64,000 nucleotides of DNA from Micromonospora sp. CB01531 (GCF_001905095.1 NZ_LWLS01000058.1:93638-157637); one strand, 5' to 3'; positions 1-12,288 are shown, numbered from the stretch's first letter. Made by a program: numbers and translations. The notes: generated by a model from the letters alone, not told the origin.

Positions 1-2563
<2,563 letters not shown>

Positions 2564-2567
<4 letters not shown>

Positions 2568-3682
2568 CCGGGCCGGCCCCCGTGGTGGGCATCGTCGGCG
2601 CGGCCGGCGCGGTCGGCGCCGCCGCCGTGGCCGAGCTGCACCGTCGGGGCCGGCACGCGCTGCGCCTCGCCGGCCGCCGCCGCGCCCCCCTCGACGCGCT
2701 GTGCCACGGGCTCACCGCCACCGACGGTTCCCCGCCCACCGCCGAGGTCCTCGACATCGCCGACACCGACGCGCTGCACCGCTACTGCGCGGGCTGCGAC
2801 GTCGTGCTCAACTGCGCCGGCCCGGCCTACCTCGTCGAGGACCGGGTGGCGCGGGCGGCGCTTGCCGCCGGCGCGGACTACGTCGACGCCGCCGGCGACG
2901 ACGTTCTGTGGGAGCAGGCGAGGGCCCTGTCGGCGCGGGCGCCGGGGCGGACAGCCGTGATCTCCGCCGGCATGATGCCCGGCCTGAGCGCACTGCTACC
3001 CCGCTACCTCGCCGCCACCCTGCCGGACCCGCCGCGGGCGCTGCTCGGCTACCTCGGCGGTCGCGACCGGTTCACCGCCACCGCCGCGGCCGACTACCTG
3101 CGGGTGGGAGAGGGGTTCGGCCAGGCGGGGGCGGCGCTGACCGGCGGCGTGCGAGCGCGGCACCCGCTGCCCACCCGCACCGACGCCGAGCTGCCGTTCT
3201 TCCCGGAGCCGGCCACGGCCGTGCCATATCTGAGCACCGAGCTGGAACGGGTGGCGCGGGCCCTGGGCGTCACCGACGCCACCTGGCACTCCGTCTTCGC
3301 CGGACCGCACGTCGCGCAGGTGCTGCGGCAGCCCCCAGCCGGCGGGAACGCCCCCGAGGCACTGCGCCGCGCCGCCGAGCTGGACGCCTTCGGGCGCGCA
3401 ACCTACCAGCTGATCGTCGTGGAGCTGACCACCGTCGCCGGTGCCGCGCACACCCTCGTGCTGCGCGGCGACAGCGCCAGCTCGCTCACCGGCGCGTTCG
3501 CGGCCGTCGCCGTGGCGGCGCTCACCGAGGGGACCCTGGCCGCCGGCCTGCACCACGCGGGGGAGGCGCTCGACCCGCAGCTCGCGGTGGACCTGCTTGC
3601 CGACTCGGCCGCGGTGAGCGGCCTGACGGTGTTCGACGGCGAAGCCGCCCACGCCGGCGGCCACGTGGAGGAGGCACTTTGA
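2564..3682 (+). CDS. saccharopine dehydrogenase-like NAD(P)-dependent reductase
   Basis: This 372-residue protein has an N-terminal Rossmann fold (VGIVGAAGAVGAAAVAEL, residues ~7-24) and the saccharopine dehydrogenase-type segment NCAGPAYLVEDRVARAAL near residue 85. The family includes enzymes that reduce or dehydrogenate C=N or C-N bonds. It lies between an NRPS and a thiazolinyl imide reductase in one tight operon. A redox step on the heterocycle or on a shunt intermediate is plausible, but the substrate is unknown. The GTG start overlaps the stop of the preceding mini-ORF, and the gene ends in a 4-nt overlap with the next gene. Confidence 0.7.
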
Positions 3683-4812
3683 CGCAGCGTCCCCGGGTCG
3701 TCGTCTGCGGCGCCCGATTCGGCCAGGTCTACCTGGAGGCGTTCCGCAACCCCGACCTGCCCTTCGAGTTGGCCGGAGTGCTCGGCGCCGGCAGCGAACG
3801 CTCCCGCGCCTGCGCCCGCCGCTACGACGCGCCGCTGTACACCGACCCGGAGCAGCTGCCCGACGACATCGACATGGCGTGCGTGGTGATCCGGGGCGGC
3901 CTGCTCGGCGGCCGAGGTTCGGAACTGGCCCGCGCGCTCATGGCCCGCGGCATCCACGTGCTCCAGGAACACCCCCTGCACCACGACGAGCTGGCGGAGA
4001 ACCTGCGCGCCGCCCGCCGGCACGGCGTCGTCTACCACCTGAACCCGTTCTATACCCACGTCGCCCCCGTACGCCGGTTCGTCGCCGCGGCGCAGGAACT
4101 GACGCGACGGCAGCGCCCGCTCCACGTCGACGCGGCGGCCGGGTTCCAGCTCGCCTACTCCCTGCTGGACATCCTCGGGCAGGCCCTCGGCGGGGTGCGG
4201 CCGTTCGCCTTCGGCGACCTGCCCGAGTCGGCCCCCCCGGTGCGCGCCGCGACCACCCTGGACATCCCGTTCCGCAGCCTCGACGGGGTGCTGGCCGGGG
4301 TACCCGCCACCCTGCGTATTCAGAACCAGATGGACCCCGCCGACCCGGACAACTACGCCCACCTGATGCACCGGATCAGCATCGGCACGGAGGCCGGCAA
4401 CCTGACCCTGGTCAACACCCACGGGCCGGTCGTCTGGTCCGCCCGCCCCGACTTCCCCCGCGAGGTCGCCGACCCGAACGCCGACCCCCACTACGCCACC
4501 ATGCCGGACGACGCGCAGGCACCCAGCGCCGTCGTGCTCGGACCGGACACCGTGCCCTCGTACCGGCACATCTTCCGCAGCCTGTGGCCGGCCGGCATCG
4601 CGCACGCCCTCACCGAGCTGTACCAGGCCGTCCAGGAACGGCAGGACCCACTGCGCCGCGGCCAGTACCACCTGTCGCTGTGCAAGCTGTGGCAGGACCT
4701 GACGCTGCGGCTCGGACCCCCGGAGCTGCTGTCGTCCACCCCGCCACGGCCGCTGACCGACGACGACCTCAAGGCCATCGCCGCCGCCGGTGACGAGGCG
4801 GCGCGGCCGTGA
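3679..4812 (+). CDS. thiazolinyl imide reductase (Irp3/PchG type)
   Basis: This 377-residue Gfo/Idh/MocA-fold protein would reduce a carrier-bound thiazoline to a thiazolidine with NADPH, the job of Irp3 and PchG in yersiniabactin and pyochelin assembly. The family-specific features are VVVCGARFGQVYLEAF at the N-terminus, IHVLQEHPLHHDEL near residue 95, NPFYTH near residue 117, the MDPADPDNYAHLMHR segment near residue 215, and a C-terminal LCKLWQDL segment. The start is TTG (3679), chosen because it overlaps the upstream stop (TTGA) and has GGAGGAGG just upstream. This gene is the strongest evidence that the pathway makes a reduced thiazoline ring. Confidence 0.88.
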   Translation: MTQRPRVVVCGARFGQVYLEAFRNPDLPFELAGVLGAGSERSRACARRYDAPLYTDPEQLPDDIDMACVVIRGGLLGGRGSELARALMARGIHVLQEHPLHHDELAENLRAARRHGVVYHLNPFYTHVAPVRRFVAAAQELTRRQRPLHVDAAAGFQLAYSLLDILGQALGGVRPFAFGDLPESAPPVRAATTLDIPFRSLDGVLAGVPATLRIQNQMDPADPDNYAHLMHRISIGTEAGNLTLVNTHGPVVWSARPDFPREVADPNADPHYATMPDDAQAPSAVVLGPDTVPSYRHIFRSLWPAGIAHALTELYQAVQERQDPLRRGQYHLSLCKLWQDLTLRLGPPELLSSTPPRPLTDDDLKAIAAAGDEAARP

Positions 4813-5576
4813 GGGCGACCGTGGCGGCCACGTCCTGGCTGCGCCGCTACCGGCCGCGTCCGGCCGCGACCCGGCGCCTGGTCTGCTTCCCGTACGCCAG
4901 CGGCAACGCGACCTTCTATCGGCAGTGGGCCGTGCGGCTGTCCGCCGAGGTCGAGGTCGTCGCGGTGCAGTATCCCGGCCGGCTGGACCGTATCCACGAG
5001 CCGTGCGTGCGGGACATGGCCACGATGGTCGACGGGATCGTCGCCGCGCTGCAACCGCTGCTGCACACCGACTTCGCCCTGTTCGGCCACAGCATGGGCG
5101 CCGCCGTCGCGTACGAGGTGGCGCACCGGCTCGAACACGGCCTCGGCGTATCGCCGCGCCGGCTGGTCGTCTCCGGCCGCCCCGCCCCGCAGCACCACCG
5201 GCCGGGCGTCAAGCACCTCGGCAGCGACCAGGAACTGTGGGACGAGCTGCGTCGCCTCGGCGGCACCACCGACGAGGCGCTGGCGCACCCGGAGTTGCGC
5301 AACGCACTGCTGCCCGCGCTGCGGGCCGACTACCGCCTCGTCGAGACATACCGGCCCATCCTCGGCGCGCCGCTGTCGGTGCCGGTCACCGCGATCACCG
5401 GCGACGACGACCCGGAGGCGCACGTGCCCGAGGTCGCCGACTGGCGGCGCTGCACCACGGGGGACTTCCAGCTCCGGGTGCTTCCTGGGCACCACTTCTA
5501 CCTGATCGACCGGCAGGCCGAGGTGCTCGACCACGTCAGCGAGGCGCTCGGGCTGCCCGCCGGCCAGCCCCGCTGA
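4809..5576 (+). CDS. type II thioesterase
   Basis: This 255-residue alpha/beta hydrolase has the editing-thioesterase signatures: CFPYASGNATFYRQW near the N-terminus, GHSMGAAVAYEVA around residue 94 with the serine nucleophile, GDDDPEA for the acidic residue, and GHHFYL with the catalytic histidine near the C-terminus. Such enzymes remove misprimed or stalled acyl groups from NRPS/PKS carrier domains. GTG start in a 4-nt overlap with the imide reductase stop. Last gene of this rightward operon, ending 7 bp from the convergent acyl-AMP ligase gene. Confidence 0.92.
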   Translation: MRATVAATSWLRRYRPRPAATRRLVCFPYASGNATFYRQWAVRLSAEVEVVAVQYPGRLDRIHEPCVRDMATMVDGIVAALQPLLHTDFALFGHSMGAAVAYEVAHRLEHGLGVSPRRLVVSGRPAPQHHRPGVKHLGSDQELWDELRRLGGTTDEALAHPELRNALLPALRADYRLVETYRPILGAPLSVPVTAITGDDDPEAHVPEVADWRRCTTGDFQLRVLPGHHFYLIDRQAEVLDHVSEALGLPAGQPR

Positions 5577-5583
5577 CCGCGGG

Positions 5584-7209
5584 TCACGTCGCCGCCGGCA
5601 CCGCCGCCGGTCGGTCGTCTGTCGCCGGCGCGCCGAGCTCGAGCCGGCCGGCGAGGTAGTCCTGCCACATGAGCCGGCGGCGCGGCTTGCCGCTGCTCGT
5701 GCGCGCCACCGCGCCCGCCGGCACGACCACCGGCTCCACCGGCACCCCCTCCGCGGCGGCCGTGGCCGCGTCGCACGCCGCCGGCAGCCAGCCCGGCTCG
5801 GGCCGGGCCAGCAGCAGGACCACCCGAGGCGCGTCGCCGACCTGCCCGAGCAGGGCCGTGATCCGCCCGGCCGGCGCCCCGCAGGCCGAAGCCGCCGCCG
5901 CCTCGACGTCCTCGGCGAGCAGCATCCGGCCGCGCACCTTGACGCCGTCGCCGAGGCGGCCCAGCACGAACAGCTCCCCGCTGGCGAGGAAACCCGCATC
6001 GCCGGTGCGCACCTCGCCATCGAGCAGCCGGGTGCCGCTGACGGTGCGGTCCGCGACCGCCGGCAGGTAGCCCGCCGCCACGGACGGGCCGCGCACCACG
6101 ATCTCGCCGACCACGCCGTCGGGAACGGCTCGGCCGTCGTCGTCCACCACCGTCACCCGCGCGCCGGCGAGCGGGCGTCCGCAGCCCACCACCTCGCCCC
6201 GGTCGAGGGTGGCGGTGCGCCAGCCGGTGTCCAGCGGCACGCCAGTCACCGACAGCGTCGCCTCGGCCAGCCCGTACGCGGGCAGCAGCGCCTCGCGGCG
6301 TAGCCCGTGCGGAGCGGCGAAACGGGCGAACTCCGCCAGCAGCCCCGGCGGGATCCGCTCCGCGCCGACGATCACCGCCCGCCACGCCGAGAAGTCCATC
6401 CCGGCCAGCGCCTCGCGGGGCACCCGCCGGACGATGTGGTCCAGTCCGAAGGCCGGCATCGCGGTCAGCCGGGCACCCCGCCGGCCGAAGCACTCCAGAT
6501 AGCGCAGCGGCCGGCGGACGAAGTCGCCCGGCGACATCAGCCACAGGTCCGACCCCGTGGCCACGGGCGCCAGCAGGCAGCCCACCAGGCCCATGTCGTG
6601 GTGCACGGGCAGCCAGGAGGCGGTCGGGTCGTCGGGCGTCATCCGCAGCCACCGCTGGATGCCGGTGACGGTGGCCGCCAGCGCCGGATGGGGCACGCGC
6701 ACCCCGCGCACCCGGCCGCTGCTGCCGGAGGTGAACTGCACCAGCGCCAGCCCGGCCGGCCCGGGCGCCGGCGCCCGGCGGCCGTCGGCGGCGGCGAGCA
6801 ACTCCGCGCCGTCGTGCGCGGGCATGCCCGCCCCGGCGCACACGTCGGCCACCAGGGACAGCGCGGGGTCGTGCACGACCAGCCGCGGCGTGCTGGCCGC
6901 CAGCACGCCGCGCAGGTGCTCGGACCAGCGTGCCCGGTCCCCGAAGGGCGGCGGTGGCGCCACCGGTGAGGCGGCGGCGCCGGCCAGCATGGTGCCGAAC
7001 AGCAGTCCCACGAACCGGGGGCCGGTGGTCTCCACGATTGTCACCACGTCGCCCGCGCCCACCCCGGCGCCGCGCAACACCCCCGCGTACCGGCGCACGA
7101 GGTCCGCCAGCTCGGCGTACGACCACAGCCGCCACGACCCGTCGGGCTCGGCGAACCGGATGCCGCGCCGGTTGTCGGGCCGGTCCAGCCAGCCGAGCGG
7201 GCCGGTCAC
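5584..7209 (-). CDS. fatty-acyl-AMP ligase-like adenylating enzyme
   Basis: This 541-residue ANL-superfamily protein has A3 VQFTSGSSGRVRGV, then SWLPVHHDMGLVGCLL, which is characteristic of the FAAL/FadD32 branch. It also has YGLAEATLSVTG (A5), RTGDAG (A7) and TSSGKPRRR (A10) with the catalytic lysine. FAALs adenylate an acyl chain and pass it to a carrier protein without CoA. It is last in a six-gene leftward operon that starts with a P450 at 12214. Its GTG start overlaps the O-methyltransferase stop by 4 nt. It could load the acyl chain onto a free carrier of this cluster, but that is an inference. Confidence 0.85.
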   Translation of the reverse strand: MTGPLGWLDRPDNRRGIRFAEPDGSWRLWSYAELADLVRRYAGVLRGAGVGAGDVVTIVETTGPRFVGLLFGTMLAGAAASPVAPPPPFGDRARWSEHLRGVLAASTPRLVVHDPALSLVADVCAGAGMPAHDGAELLAAADGRRAPAPGPAGLALVQFTSGSSGRVRGVRVPHPALAATVTGIQRWLRMTPDDPTASWLPVHHDMGLVGCLLAPVATGSDLWLMSPGDFVRRPLRYLECFGRRGARLTAMPAFGLDHIVRRVPREALAGMDFSAWRAVIVGAERIPPGLLAEFARFAAPHGLRREALLPAYGLAEATLSVTGVPLDTGWRTATLDRGEVVGCGRPLAGARVTVVDDDGRAVPDGVVGEIVVRGPSVAAGYLPAVADRTVSGTRLLDGEVRTGDAGFLASGELFVLGRLGDGVKVRGRMLLAEDVEAAAASACGAPAGRITALLGQVGDAPRVVLLLARPEPGWLPAACDAATAAAEGVPVEPVVVPAGAVARTSSGKPRRRLMWQDYLAGRLELGAPATDDRPAAVPAAT

Positions 7210-8222
7210 GCGGGCGCCGCCTCGATGATCGGGAACATCGGGGTGGAAACGTTGCGGATCAGCCGTAGCCCGGCCCGGCCCAGCAGCTCGCCCTGCTGCT
7301 CAAGGGTCCGCGCGCCGCCCGCGGTGAGGGTGTGCATGAGCAGGTCCATGCGGCGCGCCAGGATCGGCACCTCGGCGTCCTGCCGTCCGGCCTCCATGAC
7401 GAACAGCCGGCTGTGCGGCGTCATCGCGGCCCGGACCCGGCCGAGAATGCCCACCACCTCGTCGTCGCTCCAGCTGTAGAGGATGCGCTTGAGCACGTAC
7501 GCGTCGCCGCCGGGCGGAATCGGCCCCTCCAGGAAGCTGCCCGGCACCACCTCCACCCGGTCGGCGACCCCGGCGGCGGCCAGGACCTCGGGGGCGTTGG
7601 CCACGACGCCCGGCAGGTCGAACAGCACGCCCCGGGCGCCCCGGACCCGGCGCAGCAGGCTGGCCAGGAAACCGCCGTTGCCGCCGCCGACGTCCACGAT
7701 GCTGGCGAAGCGCCGCCAGTCGCAGGCCCGCAGCACCGCCAGCAGCTCCATCCCGGTGACCCCGCTCATCACCTTGTCGAACGCCTCCCCGTCCTCGGGT
7801 TGGGCGCTCAGGTGCTCCCACATGGACCGGCCGTGCACCACGTCGAACGCGGGGCCGCCAGTGCGGATCGACTCGGCAAGCCCCTCCATCGCCCGGGTAC
7901 ACGCCACGGGGGACAGGAAGATGTCACGCGCCGAGTACGGGTGCCCCTCGCGCAGCAGGTCCGACAGCGGGGTCAGCGCCACGCCATCCGGCTCCACCAG
8001 CTCGAACAGCTCCCGGGTCGCCAGGTACTCCAGCGTCTTGCGGAGGGTGGGCTCGTGGGTCCCGGTCGCCCGGGCCAGCCGGGACATCGGCACCGGCCCG
8101 TCCACCAGGTGGTCGGCCACGCCGAGCAGGCAGACTGCCCGGATGGTGTACGGCAGGAGGTAGTCACCGAGTTCGAGGAGCTTGAAGATCGACTCGGCGT
8201 CAATGGTGCGCCTGGTGCCCAA
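7206..8222 (-). CDS. SAM-dependent O-methyltransferase
   Basis: This 338-residue protein has a winged-helix dimerisation N-terminus (about residues 15-95, with VAGLLGVADHL-like architecture) and a class I SAM fold with SIVDVGGGNGGFLASLL near residue 170. It resembles plant-type/CrtF-like small-molecule O-methyltransferases, as found in polyketide and NRPS tailoring. The TTG start at 8222 was chosen because GGAG lies a short distance upstream and no better start precedes the conserved N-terminus. The likely acceptor is a phenol or enol hydroxyl of the product. Confidence 0.82.
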   Translation of the reverse strand: MGTRRTIDAESIFKLLELGDYLLPYTIRAVCLLGVADHLVDGPVPMSRLARATGTHEPTLRKTLEYLATRELFELVEPDGVALTPLSDLLREGHPYSARDIFLSPVACTRAMEGLAESIRTGGPAFDVVHGRSMWEHLSAQPEDGEAFDKVMSGVTGMELLAVLRACDWRRFASIVDVGGGNGGFLASLLRRVRGARGVLFDLPGVVANAPEVLAAAGVADRVEVVPGSFLEGPIPPGGDAYVLKRILYSWSDDEVVGILGRVRAAMTPHSRLFVMEAGRQDAEVPILARRMDLLMHTLTAGGARTLEQQGELLGRAGLRLIRNVSTPMFPIIEAAPA

Positions 8223-8287
8223 GGTGTCTCCGTCCCTTCACATGACAATCCGGCGGCCCCGGGCCACCGGAGTCGCGTGGCGGGGCG

Positions 8288-8635
8288 TCAGGAAGCGGCA
8301 GCCTCGTCCAACTCGGCCTGCAACTTCTTGGACGCGAGCCGGCGCCACGCATCGGTGATCAGTTCTCGCAGCTGCGCCGGGTCGACCGTCGCCAGTTCGA
8401 CGAACGTCCAGCCGCTCTGCCCGTACCTGTTGTCCGGCGCCGAGAAGGTCGCCGGATCCTCGCTGATGAGCGCCGCCTGCTCGGCGACGTCGATGCGCAT
8501 CCCCATCACCCCGGGCTTGGGAAGGGTGCAGAAGATCTTGTTGCTGACACGAAAGTCGGTCACGTCGAAGTGTGCCGACTGGTGTGCTCCGGGAAGCGAC
8601 AGGGCGATGCTGCTGACGGTTTCGGGGCTGACCAC
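8288..8635 (-). CDS. MmcQ/YjbR family protein
   Basis: This 115-residue protein has the YjbR double-wing fold pattern: a start near LPGAHQSAHFDVTDFRVSN, then GWTFVELATVD and a C-terminal ELITDAWRRLASKK helix. Members are small DNA-binding-like or accessory proteins found in many actinomycete clusters, and no biochemical role is firmly known. GTG start preceded by GAGGAGG. It sits between the acyl-CoA dehydrogenases and the O-methyltransferase, in the same direction. Confidence 0.75.
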   Translation of the reverse strand: MVSPETVSSIALSLPGAHQSAHFDVTDFRVSNKIFCTLPKPGVMGMRIDVAEQAALISEDPATFSAPDNRYGQSGWTFVELATVDPAQLRELITDAWRRLASKKLQAELDEAAAS

Positions 8636-8670
8636 TCCGACCTCCTCGGTTGTCGACGGACGGCTTCACG

Positions 8671-9774
8671 CTAACGCCCGTCCAGCGTGGTCGGGGTGAT
8701 CCCGCCCGCGTCGTCGCGCCGCAGCAGCCGCTCGGCCACCCGACCGTGCGGATCGTCGCCGAACCCCGGGAAGGCGTCCAGCCACAGCGCCCGGCGCAGC
8801 CACCGGTGCAGCGGGTACTCCCACGTCACCCCCATCCCGCCCGTAATCTGCACGGCGGTCTCGCAGGTGCGCACCGCCGCATCGCGCGCCACCAGCACCG
8901 CCTCGTCGACCGCCTGCGCGCACGCCAATGACCCCTCGGGATCGTTCTGCACCAGCCAAGCGGCCCGGTACGCCAGCGACCGAGCCAACTCGGTGCCGAC
9001 GTACGCGTCGGTCAGCTGGTGCGCCACGGCCTGGAAGCTGCCGATCGGCCGCCCAAACTGCTCCCGCTGGCGGGCATGGGTGACGGCCATGTCCAGCGCG
9101 CCCGCCGCGACGCCCACCGCCTCGGCGGCCAGCAGCGCGCCGCCACGCAGCCGGGCCAGACGCGCCACCTCCGGCGTGCGGGCCGGCTCAGTGAGCAGCC
9201 GTGCCGGCGTGCCGTCCCACCGGACCTGGGCCATCCGGCGCAGCGTGTCCAGCGTCGACAGCTCCTCCACGACCAGCCCTGGCGACCCGGTGTCGCAGGC
9301 GAACACGGCCGGCCCCTCCTCGGTGCGGGCCCGCACCACGACGCAGCGCACCGCGCCCGCCTGCGGCGCCGCCGGCACCTGCCCGCTCAGGGACCAGCCC
9401 CGACGCGAGCGGGTGGCCCGCACGGTCCCGGCGCCGGTGGGCGCGGCGCCGTCCGGGGCGCCGTCGGCGAAGGTCGCCGGCACGGTCAGGGGCTCCCCGG
9501 CGGCCCGCGCGTACGGCGCGGCCAGCGCGACCGTCGTCCACCACGGCGTCGGGTGCAGGCACCGCCCGCTCTCCTCGGCCAGCAGCGCCAGCTCGACCAT
9601 GCCCAGGTCGTCGTCCAGCCAGCCCTGCCGGATCAGCTCGGGCCAGGCACCCGCCTCGCTCCCGCCGGGGCCCTCCGCCAGCGCGCACACCCGCGTCGCC
9701 GGGTAGCGTCGCTCCAGGTGGTCGCGGGCGGCCCGGCGGATCTCCCGCTGCTCATCGGTGAGCGCAAAATCCAT
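8671..9774 (-). CDS. acyl-CoA dehydrogenase-like subunit (degenerate active site)
   Basis: This 367-residue flavoprotein has the ACAD fold: an N-terminal helical domain from FALTDEQREIRRAARDHL, and the C-terminal segment REQFGRPIGSFQAVAHQLTD and TAVQITGGMGVTWEYPLHRW. The usual catalytic-glutamate segment near the C-terminus is missing; the region reads LDAFPGFGDDPHGR. It is 30 bp from a second ACAD gene that keeps its catalytic segment. Heteromeric FadE pairs of actinobacterial steroid and side-chain oxidation consist of one catalytic and one non-catalytic subunit, so these two probably form one alpha-beta enzyme that desaturates an acyl thioester. Confidence 0.83.
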   Translation of the reverse strand: MDFALTDEQREIRRAARDHLERRYPATRVCALAEGPGGSEAGAWPELIRQGWLDDDLGMVELALLAEESGRCLHPTPWWTTVALAAPYARAAGEPLTVPATFADGAPDGAAPTGAGTVRATRSRRGWSLSGQVPAAPQAGAVRCVVVRARTEEGPAVFACDTGSPGLVVEELSTLDTLRRMAQVRWDGTPARLLTEPARTPEVARLARLRGGALLAAEAVGVAAGALDMAVTHARQREQFGRPIGSFQAVAHQLTDAYVGTELARSLAYRAAWLVQNDPEGSLACAQAVDEAVLVARDAAVRTCETAVQITGGMGVTWEYPLHRWLRRALWLDAFPGFGDDPHGRVAERLLRRDDAGGITPTTLDGR

Positions 9775-9804
9775 GATCTTCTCCGTGTCGTCGCCGGCCG
9801 GTGG

Positions 9805-10962
9805 TCACTGGCGGGATCTGGGCAGGTCCAGCACGCGCTCGGCGACGATCCCGCGCAGGATCTCGGAGGTGCCGCCCTCGATCGTGTTCGCCCGGCTGCG
9901 GAGCCGCTGCCGCTGCCAGTAGCCCTGCCAGGCGGCGTCACCGCTGTCGAGCAGCGCCGCCGGGCCCTGTACGCGCAGCGCCAGCGCGCAGACCCGCTGG
10001 TGCAGCAGCGACCATTCGAGCTTGAGGATGGACGCCTCCGCGCCGGGCTCGCCGGAGCGGCGCAACGCGGCCAGCGACCGGTAGCCCGTGTACCGCAGCC
10101 CCTGCAACCGTGCGTGCAGCGTGGCCAGCTCGCGGCGGACGGCCGGATCGCCATCGGCGCCGACCTCTCGCACCAGCCGCAGCAACCGGTCGAACTGCGC
10201 GACCAACCGGGCGGTGAGGGTGACCCCGAACGTTCCCCGCTCGTGGGCCAGCGTGGACAGCGCCACCGACCAGCCCCTGCCGACCTCGCCCACGACGTCG
10301 GCGTCGCCGACCGGGGCATCGGTCAGGATGATCTGGTTGAAGTCGGTGTCGCCGTTGAGCTGCCGCAGCGGCGACACCTTCACCCCCGGCGCCCGCATGT
10401 CCAGCAGGAAGCACGTCAACCCTCGGTGCTTCGGCTCGGCGGGGCCGGTGCGGGCCAGCAGCAGGCAGTGGTCGGCCAGGTGGGCGTAGGAGGACCAGAC
10501 CTTCTCACCGTCGAGCAGGTAACCGTCCGGCTCCGCCCGCCGGGCCACGGTGCGCACCGCGGCCAGGTCCGAGCCGGCCTCCGGCTCCGAGAACCCCTGG
10601 CAGAACAGGGTACGACCGGACAGGATGCCGGGCAGGTAGCGGGCCTTCTGCTCGTCGGTGCCGTGCGCGATGAGCGTCGGGCCGACCATGTTCATTCCGA
10701 TGATGTTGATGTGGTCCGGCGCGCCGGCGCGGGCGGTCTCCTCGGCGAAGATGGCCTGGTGGGCGGCGGTCAGGCCCTGGCCGCCGTACTCTTTCGGCCA
10801 GGTGATGCCGGCGTAGCCGGCCTCGGACAGGTCGTGGCTCCACTCGCGCAGCTGCGCGGTGCTCCACGTACGCGACGGGTCGTCGTCCGGCAGGCGGGAC
10901 CGTAGCCACTCGCGCAGCCCGGCGCGGAACGCGGCCTCGGCCGGGTCGTCGTGCAGGTTCAA
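9805..10962 (-). CDS. acyl-CoA dehydrogenase, catalytic subunit
   Basis: This protein has 385 residues from the proposed TTG start at 10962, which has GAGGA upstream. The first 43 codons of the longer open frame are not ACAD-like. It contains YAGITWPKEYGGQGL, the FAD-binding FCQGFSEPEAGSDLAA segment, and a C-terminal RANTIEGGTSEILR with the glutamate expected of the catalytic base. It probably introduces an alpha,beta double bond into an acyl- or aminoacyl-thioester with its partner at 8671-9774. It is transcribed with the P450 upstream of it. Confidence 0.86.
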   Translation of the reverse strand: MNLHDDPAEAAFRAGLREWLRSRLPDDDPSRTWSTAQLREWSHDLSEAGYAGITWPKEYGGQGLTAAHQAIFAEETARAGAPDHINIIGMNMVGPTLIAHGTDEQKARYLPGILSGRTLFCQGFSEPEAGSDLAAVRTVARRAEPDGYLLDGEKVWSSYAHLADHCLLLARTGPAEPKHRGLTCFLLDMRAPGVKVSPLRQLNGDTDFNQIILTDAPVGDADVVGEVGRGWSVALSTLAHERGTFGVTLTARLVAQFDRLLRLVREVGADGDPAVRRELATLHARLQGLRYTGYRSLAALRRSGEPGAEASILKLEWSLLHQRVCALALRVQGPAALLDSGDAAWQGYWQRQRLRSRANTIEGGTSEILRGIVAERVLDLPRSRQ

Positions 10963-11014
10963 CGCCGTCCTCGCTTCCTGGCGGCCGGGTCCGGGCGCCT
11001 CGTGCTGGTCTCCG

Positions 11015-12214
11015 TCACGCCGCACGCACCGCGAGTGGCACGTGGTCGTACGTGCGGAAGTTGAAGCGGGGCCGGCGCACCGGCTCGCCATCGAACTCGA
11101 TGGCGCTGGTGCGGTGCAGCAGCCGGTCGAACACGGCGACGCCCTCGGCGCGGGCCAGGGCGGCGCCCAGACAGTGGTAGACGCCGGCCCCGAAGCTCAG
11201 GTGCTGGTTGGGCCGGCGGCCGACATCGAAACGGTCCGGCTCGCCGAACTGCTCCGGGTCCCGGTTGGCCGACCCGACCAGCAGGTAAAGGACCCGGCCA
11301 GGGCGGATTGTCCGGCCGGCGACCTCCACCGGCTCCACCGGGCTGCGCATCGTCACCTGAATCGGCGCCTCGAAGCGCAGCATCTCCTCGATCGCGGTGG
11401 CGGTGCTGGCGGCACCCGCCCGTAGCCGGGCAAGCTGGTCGCGGTGCTCCAGCAGGGCGACCATGCCGTTGGAGATCATGCCCATCGACGTCTCGAAGCC
11501 GGCGTAGAAGACCGTGATGGCGTTGTCGACGATCTCCTCGCGGCGCAGCCGCTGCCCGTCCGACTCGGTCATGGCCATCCGGGTCAGCAGGTTGTCGCCG
11601 CCGGGGCCGTCCTCGACGAGGTCGCCGAGGTACGCGCGCAGCCAGCGCAGCGAGCGAACGGCCTCGCCGACGTCGCGATCGCTGCGGAACGCCACGTCGC
11701 TGAAGGCCCTGACCAGCTGCGCCGCGTGCGGCCACAGCAGGGCCCGGTCGGCCGCCGGCACCCCGAGCAGATCGCAGATGACCATCAGTGGGAAGGGCAG
11801 CGCGAGGTCGGCGACCAGGTCCATCCGGCCGGTCGCCAGAACGGGTTCGAGCAGGTCATCCACGAGGGAGGCCATGCGTTCGCCGAGCTGCCGGACCAGG
11901 CCGGGGCTGAACGAGCTGACCAGGACCCGGCTGGCGAGCCGATTGCGTTGGCCGAGATTCTGCCCGGACAAGAAGCCGCTCAGCTCCGGGTCCCCGACGG
12001 TGAAACGGTAGTACTGCTCCGGCAGGGTCTTGGTCAGCCGCTGGTCCCTGAGCAGGGCGGCCACCTCGCGGTAGCCGGGGACCACCCACTGCCCCGGCCC
12101 GTTGCTCAGCACGGCACCGGTACGGCGCAGCCGCTCGTACGTCGGGAACGGGTCGGCCAGCAGCCGCGGGTCCGAGACGTCGAAGCTGACCCGTGGCGCG
12201 CGAACGGCTGTCAT
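11015..12214 (-). CDS. cytochrome P450 (NRPS-tailoring type)
   Basis: This 399-residue bacterial class I P450 has the I-helix motif AGFETS, the ExxR of the K-helix (EEMLR) and the heme loop FGAGVYHCLGAALARAE. It is first in the leftward operon 12214-5584. A 156-bp divergent gap separates it from the free condensation-domain gene. It is visibly similar to the second P450 at 24157-25365 (FxAGFET..G..SNG), so the two may act on related intermediates. Electrons could come from the ferredoxin at 29083; no ferredoxin reductase is seen in the window. Confidence 0.9.
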   Translation of the reverse strand: MTAVRAPRVSFDVSDPRLLADPFPTYERLRRTGAVLSNGPGQWVVPGYREVAALLRDQRLTKTLPEQYYRFTVGDPELSGFLSGQNLGQRNRLASRVLVSSFSPGLVRQLGERMASLVDDLLEPVLATGRMDLVADLALPFPLMVICDLLGVPAADRALLWPHAAQLVRAFSDVAFRSDRDVGEAVRSLRWLRAYLGDLVEDGPGGDNLLTRMAMTESDGQRLRREEIVDNAITVFYAGFETSMGMISNGMVALLEHRDQLARLRAGAASTATAIEEMLRFEAPIQVTMRSPVEPVEVAGRTIRPGRVLYLLVGSANRDPEQFGEPDRFDVGRRPNQHLSFGAGVYHCLGAALARAEGVAVFDRLLHRTSAIEFDGEPVRRPRFNFRTYDHVPLAVRAA

Positions 12215-12288
12215 AGGGGCCTCCCGGCGGACCGGTACGGCGTGCACCGCCCGCGTCCGCCGCCGATTATTCGGGCTCCCCGAAACTC

